Assembly (NCBI GenBank): GCA_900769905.1
Contig: CAAGIL010000076.1
Location: forward strand, 1-23,671
Direction: 5' to 3'
Length of the DNA: 23,671 nt
From: Rikenellaceae bacterium
GTDB lineage: Bacteria > Bacteroidota > Bacteroidia > Bacteroidales > UBA932
The notes under the pieces were generated by a model, which was not told the origin of the DNA, searched no databases, and saw nothing but the letters and a program-made list of their open reading frames with translations. The position numbers and the translations under genes are program-made. How positions within the stretch are numbered: position 1 is the stretch's first letter; each line of letters starts with the position of its first letter. Positions 17,062 through 23,208 of this stretch are shown one piece after another.

Positions 17062-18843
17062 TTACTCTACAAAAGCAACTATCTCTCCCTTGACCACATC
17101 CTTACCCTGAGGAGCTGTCACGGCAACTATGCGTCCGTCCACCGCAGGGATGACATTTTCTATGCCGTAATAGGTCTGGACATAGCCGCAGGCCTCCCCG
17201 GCCTTCACCGGAGTACCTGCTACAGGAGCCTTGGAATCGTCGATTACATCAATCTGCCAGAGCATCTTGCCCTTGGCAGGAGCCTGCACCGGCCTTGCCT
17301 TAGGGAACTGGGCCACATACTTGTCAATGTCGAACTCAGGCATCTCCACTACAGGACGCTTCACTACAACCGGGGCACCGGCCTTGGCCTTGAAGTCCTC
17401 AAGTTCCTTGTTGAACCTCTCCTTGGCTATGCCGCTGCGGTAATCGCGATACTGTCTCTCGTGCATTGCGAGCTCGAAGAGTTCCTCGTCGTCCTGGCCG
17501 CAATCCCAACCTTCCTCCTTCATCATCTGGCGGAACTTAGGAAGCTCGTCAGGATACTCGTCCTGAGGGTTGCCGGTGTAGAATTCCTTGCCCTGAGCCT
17601 TCGCGAGTTCGATGATTTCCGGAGCGAGAGGTCCAGGGAGCGTACCCATCTTGCCGAGTATCATTCCCCAGGTATCCTTGTCTATGCTGCTGAAACGAGG
17701 CTTGTTCTGGCTGAGAGCAAGCAGGTTCATAAGTGCAGTGTTCTTCACGTACTGGCTGAACGGGGTTACGAGTGGCGGGTAGCCCAGACGAGGCCAAACG
17801 TACTCAACTTCGTTGAAGAGCTTGACCATAAGCGTGTCAAGATTGCTCTCAGGCTTGCCGTTGGCGCGCTCGGAGGCGTTGATTGCCGCCTTGAAGCCCT
17901 TGAGGTCTGCCATCATTGAGCCCATCATTCCGCCAGGGAGACCGCAACCTACCAGGAGCGAAGTCATCTTGGCGTTGCTCGGGTTGATCCAGTAGCCGAG
18001 GAAGTCGTCGATGAACTCCTGGGTGAGGCTGCGGACTTCCATATACGCATCCATATTGATGTCTTTCACAAGGAAGCCGTCAGCCTTGAGCATCTGCTGT
18101 ATGGTAATCACGTCAGGGTGAACCTTACCCCAGGAAAGAGGCTCCACTGCAACATCTATATAGTCCACGCCGGCACGGGCAACCTCCAGCATTGACGCAG
18201 GCGCAAAACCCGGGCCGCTGTGGCCGTGGTACTGGATTTTGATCTTCGGATATTTTGCCTTGATGCGGGCGGTGAGTTCCGCAAGGAAGGTCGGGCGGCC
18301 TACACCTGCCATATCCTTGAGGCAGATTTCATCGGCACCATACTCCACCAGATGGTCAACGACACCCATATAGTAGTCAACCGTGTGAATCGGGGAGTTG
18401 GTTATTGAGAGGGCTGCCTGGGAAATCATTCCGGCCTTCTTCGCATACTCGATGGAAAGCTTGAGGTTGCGGTGGTCGTTCAGACCGCAGAAGGAGCGGG
18501 AGATGTCGGTGCCCTGGGCCTTCTTCACCTTGAACATAAGCTCACGCACGTCTGCCGGTACCGGATACATTCTCAAGGCGTTGAGACCTCTCTCGAGCAT
18601 ATGGGTCTGGATGCCGGCCTTATGGAAAGGAGCTGTCCACTTGCGCACTGAGACGTTAGGGTTCTCTCCGTAAAGGAGGTTCACCTGCTCGAATGCGCCG
18701 CCGTTCGTCTCCACGCGGTCGAAGCATCCCATATCAATGATGGCCGGAGCCACTCTGACGAGCTGGTCCACCCTCGGCTGAAACTTGCCGGAAGACTGCC
18801 ACATATCTCGATAAACAAGCGAAAATTTGATTTCTTTTGCCAT
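17062..18843 (-). CDS. PycB/oxaloacetate decarboxylase alpha-like carboxyltransferase with lysine-less biotinyl-like domain
   Basis: A 593-aa cytosolic protein. The N-terminal TIM-barrel carboxyltransferase domain (about 1-300) has the metal-site segments YRDMWQSS, ICLKDMAG and YHGHSGPG, matching RDxxQS, KDMAG and HxH of pyruvate carboxylase and oxaloacetate decarboxylase alpha. A conserved helical domain follows (about 300-490), then a Pro/Ala/Val linker and a C-terminal 75-residue biotinyl-like domain. In that domain the usual EAMKM is replaced by QTYYGI, and Tyr559 sits where the biotinylated Lys should be. So it probably cannot carry biotin itself; it may use a separate biotin carrier or have another role. 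The ATG at 18843 fits the family N-terminus (MAKEIKF); a TTG four codons upstream is in frame. Confidence 0.85.
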   Translation of the reverse strand: MAKEIKFSLVYRDMWQSSGKFQPRVDQLVRVAPAIIDMGCFDRVETNGGAFEQVNLLYGENPNVSVRKWTAPFHKAGIQTHMLERGLNALRMYPVPADVRELMFKVKKAQGTDISRSFCGLNDHRNLKLSIEYAKKAGMISQAALSITNSPIHTVDYYMGVVDHLVEYGADEICLKDMAGVGRPTFLAELTARIKAKYPKIKIQYHGHSGPGFAPASMLEVARAGVDYIDVAVEPLSWGKVHPDVITIQQMLKADGFLVKDINMDAYMEVRSLTQEFIDDFLGYWINPSNAKMTSLLVGCGLPGGMMGSMMADLKGFKAAINASERANGKPESNLDTLMVKLFNEVEYVWPRLGYPPLVTPFSQYVKNTALMNLLALSQNKPRFSSIDKDTWGMILGKMGTLPGPLAPEIIELAKAQGKEFYTGNPQDEYPDELPKFRQMMKEEGWDCGQDDEELFELAMHERQYRDYRSGIAKERFNKELEDFKAKAGAPVVVKRPVVEMPEFDIDKYVAQFPKARPVQAPAKGKMLWQIDVIDDSKAPVAGTPVKAGEACGYVQTYYGIENVIPAVDGRIVAVTAPQGKDVVKGEIVAFVE

Positions 18844-18894
18844 ATTCTTTTTCAAATTATCTTTATCAGTGTTGGAGATTCACCAGGAATCACA

Positions 18895-18924
18895 CAAAGA
18901 TACGGAAAATTTTTCATCGCCACA
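18895..18924 (-). promoter_or_regulatory. Probable promoter of the PycB-like gene
   Basis: On the minus strand TATCTTTG (18902-18895) matches TAnnTTTG. A weak -33 box TGTG lies 18 bases upstream (18924-18921). The leader to the ATG at 18843 would be about 45 bases. The -33 part is only tentative. Confidence 0.4.
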
Positions 18925-18955
18925 CTTGCAATCATAAAAAAAATGCTTACCTTTG
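18925..18955 (+). promoter_or_regulatory. Promoter of tRNA-His
   Basis: CTTG (18925-18928), 19 bases, then TACCTTTG (18948-18955). The -7 box fully fits TAnnTTTG and is identical to the -7 box of the tRNA-fMet promoter on the other strand. Transcription would begin a few bases ahead of the tRNA. Confidence 0.6.
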
Positions 18956-18971
18956 TCGTCCAAACTGACAC

Positions 18972-19045
18972 GGTGCGATTAGTTCAGTTGGTAGAGCACC
19001 AGATTGTGGTTCTGGGTGTCGTGGGTTCGAGCCCCACATCGCACC
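18972..19045 (+). tRNA. tRNA-His (anticodon GTG)
   Basis: Complete cloverleaf. The acceptor stem GTGCGAT/ATCGCAC pairs perfectly, as do the D stem GTTC/GAGC (with a wobble), anticodon stem CCAGA/TCTGG and T stem GTGGG/CCCAC with loop TTCGAGC. The anticodon GTG is at 19006-19008. A G precedes the acceptor stem (18972) opposite discriminator C (19045), the encoded G-1:C73 pair specific to tRNA-His and needed by HisRS. The bases after C73 are CCC, so the CCA tail is not encoded and must be added. A terminator follows 7 bp later. Confidence 0.97.
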
Positions 19046-19052
19046 CCCAAAA

Positions 19053-19086
19053 AGAGAGCGATTTTGAAGTCGCTCTCTCTTTTTTT
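19053..19086 (+). terminator. Rho-independent terminator after tRNA-His
   Basis: Nine-base perfect stem AGAGAGCGA/TCGCTCTCT (19053-19061 with 19070-19078) around an 8-base loop, followed by CT and a run of six to seven T. It ends the tRNA-His transcript. Confidence 0.85.
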
Positions 19087-19105
19087 GTACTCCATTTCTC
19101 CCGTC

Positions 19106-19225
19106 CTAAAAGCCTGCTCCCTGGGTGGAAATGCGGGAAGTCTCGTCGAGATTTCCGACCTTTCGGGCCCTGGTTCCGCTGCCGATGCCGAAGGACCAGC
19201 TGAGGCCAATCATTATGCGCTGGCG
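19106..19225 (-). pseudogene. Remnant of the 3' end of an outer-membrane beta-barrel/TonB-receptor-type gene
   Basis: On the minus strand the frame reads MIGLSWSFGIGSGTRARK then VGNLDETSRISTQGAGF and a TAG stop (19108-19106). This is very like the C-terminus of Bacteroidetes outer-membrane beta-barrel proteins: a last strand GLSWSFG ending in an aromatic-Gly pair, then a short basic/acidic tail with ARKVGxLxExSR. The match stops near base 19225, a stop codon (19246-19244) lies just upstream in frame, and the rest of the gene is absent. The slot between the two tRNAs is occupied instead by the tRNA-fMet terminator. Family assignment is from recall of such tails, not a search; a chance coding-like frame cannot be fully excluded. 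Confidence 0.5.
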
Positions 19226-19262
19226 AAATAAGACGGACATCCATTAAGGGTAGGTGTCCGGT

Positions 19263-19294
19263 AAAAACAAAAAGGACGACCTATACGGTCATCC
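19263..19294 (-). terminator. Rho-independent terminator after tRNA-fMet
   Basis: On the minus strand GGATGACC and GGTCGTCC form an 8-bp stem with one G-T wobble around the loop GTATA (19294-19274), followed by TTTTTGTTTTT (19273-19263). It lies 10 bp after the tRNA. Confidence 0.8.
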
Positions 19295-19303
19295 TCTCTT
19301 CAG

Positions 19304-19376
<73 letters not shown>

Positions 19377-19389
19377 ATGTTTGGGAATG

Positions 19390-19420
19390 CAAAGGTAAGG
19401 ATTTTTTTTGTAAATCCAAA
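19390..19420 (-). promoter_or_regulatory. Promoter of tRNA-fMet
   Basis: On the minus strand TTTG (19420-19417), 19 bases, TACCTTTG (19397-19390): an exact match to the Bacteroidetes consensus, about 14 bases ahead of the mature tRNA. Confidence 0.7.
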
Positions 19421-19456
19421 TTTTTTCTGAATTTGCAGCGCTCTTCGACAAGGAAA

Positions 19457-20896
19457 TCAATAATCCCAGTCGTCCGTTCTGAAAGGGACGAGAGGAAGTT
19501 CGTATACGCTCTTGACATTGCCTATGCTGAAGTCCTTGAAACAATAGCGGACTGCCTTAGGGTACTGCACGTCAGGAGACATCACCATCACGCTCTTGTC
19601 GTCGTTGTTGATCCAGGCAACAGCAGGGTGGAATACCCTGTCATCTCCTGCGACTTCGAAGCCCTCGAGTCCCTTCCACGGATAGATGCCGTCAGGAGCA
19701 TCATTGAGGAAGATTTCCACCACCTTGCCCTCAATCTTGTAATCCTTGTAGGAAGGGTTCCTGTACTTGATGTTCCCGTAACCGTAGGTATTGTTCAGGG
19801 CGCACCAGGCAAGCCTTTCGCCCACGCCCTGCTTGTTCCTCGGGTGGATCTGGGTATCCTCGTCAGGGTACACGAGGTCATTGGTGCACACCATTGCCGA
19901 GTTGGGGATTTCCTTGCTCAGACGGAACTGCATCTCCCTGAAACGCGCGCCCTGCCTGCCGTCGCCGCCATAGCACCAGGGTGCGAGTTCAACCCAGTAT
20001 ATCGGGGCCTCCCTGCCCTGGTCTGCGCGCCAGATGTTTGCCAGGGTCTTGAAGCGCTCCGCGTAGCTGTTTTCCTTGCCCACATTGCTCTCGCCCTGAT
20101 ACCAGATGAAACCCTGGACAGTGTAATCCCTGACCGGGTAGTACATCGCGTTGTACATAATGGTGACGTTGCTGTAGTGCCACCAGTCGCCCTCGTAGAG
20201 ATTGGTTTCCTTCTCGAAGTCTATATCTTCGTAGCCGCGGACCACTTCCTCAGGAAGCCAGCTCTCCACGCGGCTGCCGCCCCAACTGCAGCTGATGATG
20301 CCGACCGGGATGTCCAGGGTGGCGCAAAGCCTCTCGCCGAAATAAGTTGCGGTGGCGCTCCACCACCTTACGGTCTCCGGGCTGCACTGCTGCCAGGTGC
20401 CCTGCACCCTGTCCTCGAGATTGTGGGAACCCGTTTTCGGCACGGTCACCATTCTCAGGCCCCTGTTGTACTGCATCGCATCCGCGATGGTGCGGTTTGC
20501 GCCCTCGACCGGACAGTTCCAGAATCCGTGTATAGGCATTTCCATATTGGACTGGCCGCTCGCGAACCATACTTCACCGACAAGTACATCCTTGAGCACT
20601 ATTCTCTCGCCGTCGCCGGAGATGCTGACGGTCTGCGGGGTGTAGCTTGCCGCCGGGGTGTCGAGTTTCGCGATCCACCTTCCGTCCGAGGCGGCACGCG
20701 CCGTGACTGTGGCTCCGCTCCAGGATGCCTTGATCCTTACGCTCGAGCCCGGTGTAGCCCAGCCCCAAATGTTGACCTTTGTCTGCTGCTGGAGAACCAT
20801 ATTGTCTCCGATGATTTCAGGCAGGCTGAGTTTCGCCTGCATCTGCGAGCTCAGGAGCACCAGCCCCAGAGCAAGAGCTAATCGTTTCAGTGTCAT
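19457..20896 (-). CDS. Exported SASA/SGNH-type carbohydrate O-acetylesterase
   Basis: A 479-aa exported esterase of the sialate O-acetylesterase-like (SASA, SGNH hydrolase) family. The signal peptide (1-21) ends MQA. A small beta domain (about 22-105) precedes the catalytic domain. That domain has block I GEVWFASGQSNMEM with nucleophile Ser116, SCSWGGSRVESW (203-213), WYQGESN (265-271) and the Asp/His block DTQIHPRNKQG with His351. Proteins of this family are often called 9-O-acetylesterases of sialic acid, but many remove acetyl groups from plant polysaccharides. With a 2-epimerase gene ending 1 bp upstream and a mannanase nearby, deacetylation of acetylated mannan oligosaccharides in the periplasm is the likelier role. 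That is inference from context. Confidence 0.85.
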   Translation of the reverse strand: MTLKRLALALGLVLLSSQMQAKLSLPEIIGDNMVLQQQTKVNIWGWATPGSSVRIKASWSGATVTARAASDGRWIAKLDTPAASYTPQTVSISGDGERIVLKDVLVGEVWFASGQSNMEMPIHGFWNCPVEGANRTIADAMQYNRGLRMVTVPKTGSHNLEDRVQGTWQQCSPETVRWWSATATYFGERLCATLDIPVGIISCSWGGSRVESWLPEEVVRGYEDIDFEKETNLYEGDWWHYSNVTIMYNAMYYPVRDYTVQGFIWYQGESNVGKENSYAERFKTLANIWRADQGREAPIYWVELAPWCYGGDGRQGARFREMQFRLSKEIPNSAMVCTNDLVYPDEDTQIHPRNKQGVGERLAWCALNNTYGYGNIKYRNPSYKDYKIEGKVVEIFLNDAPDGIYPWKGLEGFEVAGDDRVFHPAVAWINNDDKSVMVMSPDVQYPKAVRYCFKDFSIGNVKSVYELPLVPFRTDDWDY

Positions 20897-20897
20897 A

Positions 20898-22085
20898 CTA
20901 TTGCTGTTTTGTTCTTTCTATGAGTTCCATGCACATTCTGCCGTTGTGGTAAGGGCATTTCCAGAATCCCGCCTTGTCGTCCGTGCGGTTGACGCTGCCG
21001 TCGGACCTGATGCTCCAGAACCACTCCCCCGCTTCCCTGTCGACCAGGCGGCCCCTGATGAACTCCCAGCAGCGCAGTGCTCTCTCCAGAGCTTCCGCAT
21101 TGCCGCTGTGCTGCCAGAGATTAAAGTATCCGACCACGCATTCGGCCTGCACCCACCAGTGCTTGTCCCTGTCCGTATGTCCGTCCTTGCGCTCGTAGAA
21201 AAGCGCGCCGTCACTGTCCAGGCCTTCGGATGCGGCCTTGCAGATTTGCGGGATGCGCTCCCCCACTTCTGCGATAATCTCCTTGTTTCCAAGGACTTGC
21301 GCCGCTTCATCCAGGAGCCAGGAAGTCTCGATATCGTGGCCGTATGAGTGGATTAGGTACGGGCAGTGCCAGTCGTCAGTGAAGAAGAGCTTAAGGTGGC
21401 CGTCTTCGCCGAGTATCCTGTCGAGGAAGAGCCGTATCAGGTTTTCCAGGCTGGATGCTAGATTTTCATCCTTCCAGACCCGGTACAGGCCGGTGTAGGC
21501 TTCGAGTATGTGGAGATGGGTGTTCATTGTCTTTCGCTCGTTGGCATCTTTGTCGCTCAGGCGCATATCGCCGATTTCGCTCCAGTCCCTCCCGAAGGCC
21601 TCGAAATAGCCGTTGAGGGAAGGATCGAAACTGTGCTCCTCGATGTCCCGAAAGAGGCTCTTTGCCAGTTCCAGCGAAGGAGCGTCCCCTGTGGCGCGAT
21701 GATATTCCGCAAGTCCGTAGATGGTGAATGCTATGGAATAAATCTGCTTTTTGGTTTCCCTGGGACTTCCGTCCGGGTTCAGCGACCAGTAGGTGCCACC
21801 GTACTCCTTGTCATAGAACTTATTGAATATCAGTTCTTTCGCCTGATTCGCCATATCCAGGCACGAAGCCTCGCCAAGAACGCGGAAGGCATTCGAACAG
21901 GTCCATAGTATCCTCGCGCACATTATGCCTCCGACTTCGGCATCAGGACAGGCCTGTCCCTTGCCGTCTATACACCCCAGGAACATCCCGTCGGGCAGTT
22001 TCACCCTGTTTATCCAGAATGGAAGAATATTGTCTCGGAGCTCGGCCTCTGCCTGCTTCGCCAGGATTTTTGCAGTTTCAGTCAT
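20898..22085 (-). CDS. Cellobiose/mannobiose 2-epimerase (AGE superfamily)
   Basis: A 395-aa cytosolic enzyme (no signal peptide) that epimerises C2 of the reducing sugar of beta-1,4-disaccharides, for example mannobiose to mannosyl-glucose. It has the (alpha/alpha)6 barrel signatures FYDKEYGGTYWSLNPDG, NERKTMNTHLHILEAYTG, SYGHDIETSWLL, KHWWVQAE and GFWKCPYHNGRM. His190, His250 and His380 correspond to the three catalytic histidines known in cellobiose 2-epimerases. These blocks fit cellobiose 2-epimerase better than N-acylglucosamine 2-epimerase. It is the first gene of a two-gene operon with the acetylesterase and is divergent from the AraC regulator. In known mannan pathways the product is cleaved by a GH130 phosphorylase, not seen here. 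Confidence 0.9.
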   Translation of the reverse strand: MTETAKILAKQAEAELRDNILPFWINRVKLPDGMFLGCIDGKGQACPDAEVGGIMCARILWTCSNAFRVLGEASCLDMANQAKELIFNKFYDKEYGGTYWSLNPDGSPRETKKQIYSIAFTIYGLAEYHRATGDAPSLELAKSLFRDIEEHSFDPSLNGYFEAFGRDWSEIGDMRLSDKDANERKTMNTHLHILEAYTGLYRVWKDENLASSLENLIRLFLDRILGEDGHLKLFFTDDWHCPYLIHSYGHDIETSWLLDEAAQVLGNKEIIAEVGERIPQICKAASEGLDSDGALFYERKDGHTDRDKHWWVQAECVVGYFNLWQHSGNAEALERALRCWEFIRGRLVDREAGEWFWSIRSDGSVNRTDDKAGFWKCPYHNGRMCMELIERTKQQ

Positions 22086-22104
22086 ATTTCAGCTTTATTC
22101 CATG

Positions 22105-22112
22105 CAAACTTA
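22105..22112 (-). promoter_or_regulatory. -7 box of the epimerase-esterase operon
   Basis: TAAGTTTG on the minus strand (22112-22105) fits TAnnTTTG and would give a leader of about 10-15 bases to the ATG at 22085. No good TTTG is found at -33, as expected for an activator-dependent promoter. A perfect inverted repeat (22135-22149) lies just upstream. Confidence 0.5.
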
Positions 22113-22134
22113 CATAAAATGATTTGCCGAAACA

Positions 22135-22149
22135 CTTTCTGTAAGAAAG
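22135..22149. repeat. Inverted repeat CTTTCT-N3-AGAAAG, candidate operator
   Basis: Perfect 6-base arms around GTA in the divergent control region, just upstream of the weak -33 position of the epimerase promoter. The placement suits binding by the neighbouring AraC-type activator, but nothing in the sequence proves it. Confidence 0.35.
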
Positions 22150-22159
22150 AAGGTGCGAT

Positions 22160-22188
22160 TGATACAAAAAAAAGTTAAAAAAGTATCA
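22160..22188. repeat. Inverted repeat TGATAC-N17-GTATCA, candidate operator
   Basis: Perfect 6-base arms whose centres are 23 bp apart (about two helical turns), with an almost pure A/T spacer. It overlaps the expected -33 region of the araC-type gene's promoter, a position fit for autoregulation. Confidence 0.4.
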
Positions 22189-22205
22189 TTTTTACCAATT
22201 ATGTG

Positions 22206-22213
22206 TATATTTG
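22206..22213 (+). promoter_or_regulatory. -7 box of the AraC-type regulator gene
   Basis: TATATTTG matches TAnnTTTG and is followed by GC, as usual. It lies 18 bases before the ATG at 22232. No clear TTTG occurs at the -33 position, which is A/T-rich and partly covered by the inverted repeat at 22160-22188. Confidence 0.5.
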
Positions 22214-22231
22214 CGCAAAAACCACATTAAT

Positions 22232-23110
22232 ATGAGTTCCGTATTCACAGAAATCACCAAACTGTCCGCCCAGGACTGTTTCTACATAGTTGAACGCCAC
22301 AAGAGCGAATTCACCTACCCCCTGCACAAGCACAAGGAGTTCGAACTGAACTTCATCGAAAACGGACGGGGCGTGAGGCGCATCGTGGGCGACAGCGTGG
22401 AGGAAATCGGAGACTATGACCTCGTGCTGGTAGGAGCCGAAGACCTGGAGCACGTATGGGAGCAGGGCAACTGCAAGTCAAAGGATATCAGGGAGATAAC
22501 CGTGCAGTTCTCAGCCGGACTGTTCAGTTCTGACCTGCTCTCGAAAAACCAGTTCACCTCCATCAGCAGGATGCTCAAAAGGGCCGAGCACGGGCTGGCA
22601 TTTCCAATGTCCGCAATTATGAAGGTCTACGGCGACCTGGACAACCTGGCCGCCCAGCCCGCCAGTTTCACCCAGTTCCTGCATTGTCTTCAGCTGCTCT
22701 ACGACCTTTCCCTTTGCGACGATGCCAGAGTCCTGGCCTCCAGCTCTTTCGCCAGATCTTCCAGGAACACCGAAAGCCGCCGGGTACAGAAGGTCAAGCA
22801 ATATATCAACGACCACTACAACGAAGCCATCACCCTCTCGGATATGGCCTCACTCGTGGGGATGAGTCCGGCAGCATTCAGCCGCTTTTTCAGGCTCAGG
22901 ACAGGGCGCACGCTGTCCGACTACATCGTGGACATAAGGCTGGGAAATGCAGCCAGGGCCCTGGTGGACACCAGCCGCAACATCTCGGAAATATGCTACG
23001 AATGCGGTTTCAACAACCTCTCCAACTTCAACCGCACCTTCAAGGCAAAACGCGGCAGCACCCCGAGGGAATTCAGGGAAATGTATAAGAAACACAAGGT
23101 TACGGTATAG
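22232..23110 (+). CDS. AraC-family transcriptional regulator
   Basis: A 292-aa cytosolic DNA-binding protein. The N-terminal 150 residues form a cupin-type sensor domain (PLHKHKEFELNFIENGRG, with the His pair typical of AraC sensor cupins). The C-terminal 100 residues hold two helix-turn-helix units: LSDMASLVGMSPAAFSRFFR, and ISEICYECGFNNLSNFNR followed by the signature FKAKRGSTPREFR. The chosen ATG (TTAATATG) is preferred over a TTG seven codons upstream because it lies behind a TATATTTG box. Position between the epimerase-esterase operon and the mannanase gene makes it the probable local regulator, likely sensing a sugar such as a mannan oligosaccharide (inference). No terminator hairpin is seen after it. 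Confidence 0.9.
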   Translation: MSSVFTEITKLSAQDCFYIVERHKSEFTYPLHKHKEFELNFIENGRGVRRIVGDSVEEIGDYDLVLVGAEDLEHVWEQGNCKSKDIREITVQFSAGLFSSDLLSKNQFTSISRMLKRAEHGLAFPMSAIMKVYGDLDNLAAQPASFTQFLHCLQLLYDLSLCDDARVLASSSFARSSRNTESRRVQKVKQYINDHYNEAITLSDMASLVGMSPAAFSRFFRLRTGRTLSDYIVDIRLGNAARALVDTSRNISEICYECGFNNLSNFNRTFKAKRGSTPREFREMYKKHKVTV

Positions 23111-23151
23111 GGATTATTTCACAAAACCAACAAGAATCGGATAAAATTGTA

Positions 23152-23183
23152 TTTGTTTAACATAGCGACTTGACCTAATTTTG
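23152..23183 (+). promoter_or_regulatory. Promoter of the mannanase gene
   Basis: TTTG (23152-23155), 20 bases, TAATTTTG (23176-23183) followed by C: a complete match to the Bacteroidetes consensus. It would start the transcript near 23190, giving a leader of about 20 bases. Confidence 0.7.
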
Positions 23184-23192
23184 CAAACAGAA

Positions 23193-23206
23193 TAATAGCG
23201 CTATTA
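23193..23206. repeat. 14-bp perfect palindrome in the mannanase leader
   Basis: TAATAGCGCTATTA, centred between 23199 and 23200, ends 2 bases before the ATG at 23209 and lies just past the predicted transcription start. This is a position where a bound protein would block transcription. Confidence 0.5.
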
Positions 23207-23208
23207 CA

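Noticed and set aside
18972..19045. A functional link between hisS and the tRNA-His gene 3.9 kb away
   Set aside because: Each has its own promoter, and a minus-strand operon separates them. Proximity alone is not evidence.
19136..19156. Near-perfect 21-bp palindrome GGAAGTCTCG-T-CGAGATTTCC
   Set aside because: A one-base centre cannot form a good RNA hairpin, no T-run follows, and it lies within the coding-like relic, so it is probably chance.
19433..20881. A 482-codon open frame antisense to the whole acetylesterase gene
   Set aside because: The sense strand has a signal peptide and all catalytic motifs; the antisense protein is low-complexity (Ala, Val, His, Arg rich) with no recognisable motif. 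It arises from strong G/C bias at third codon positions.
22211..22231. Upstream TTG start of the AraC gene
   Set aside because: It overlaps the TATATTTG -7 box, so it would lie upstream of the likely transcript start; the ATG at 22232 fits better.
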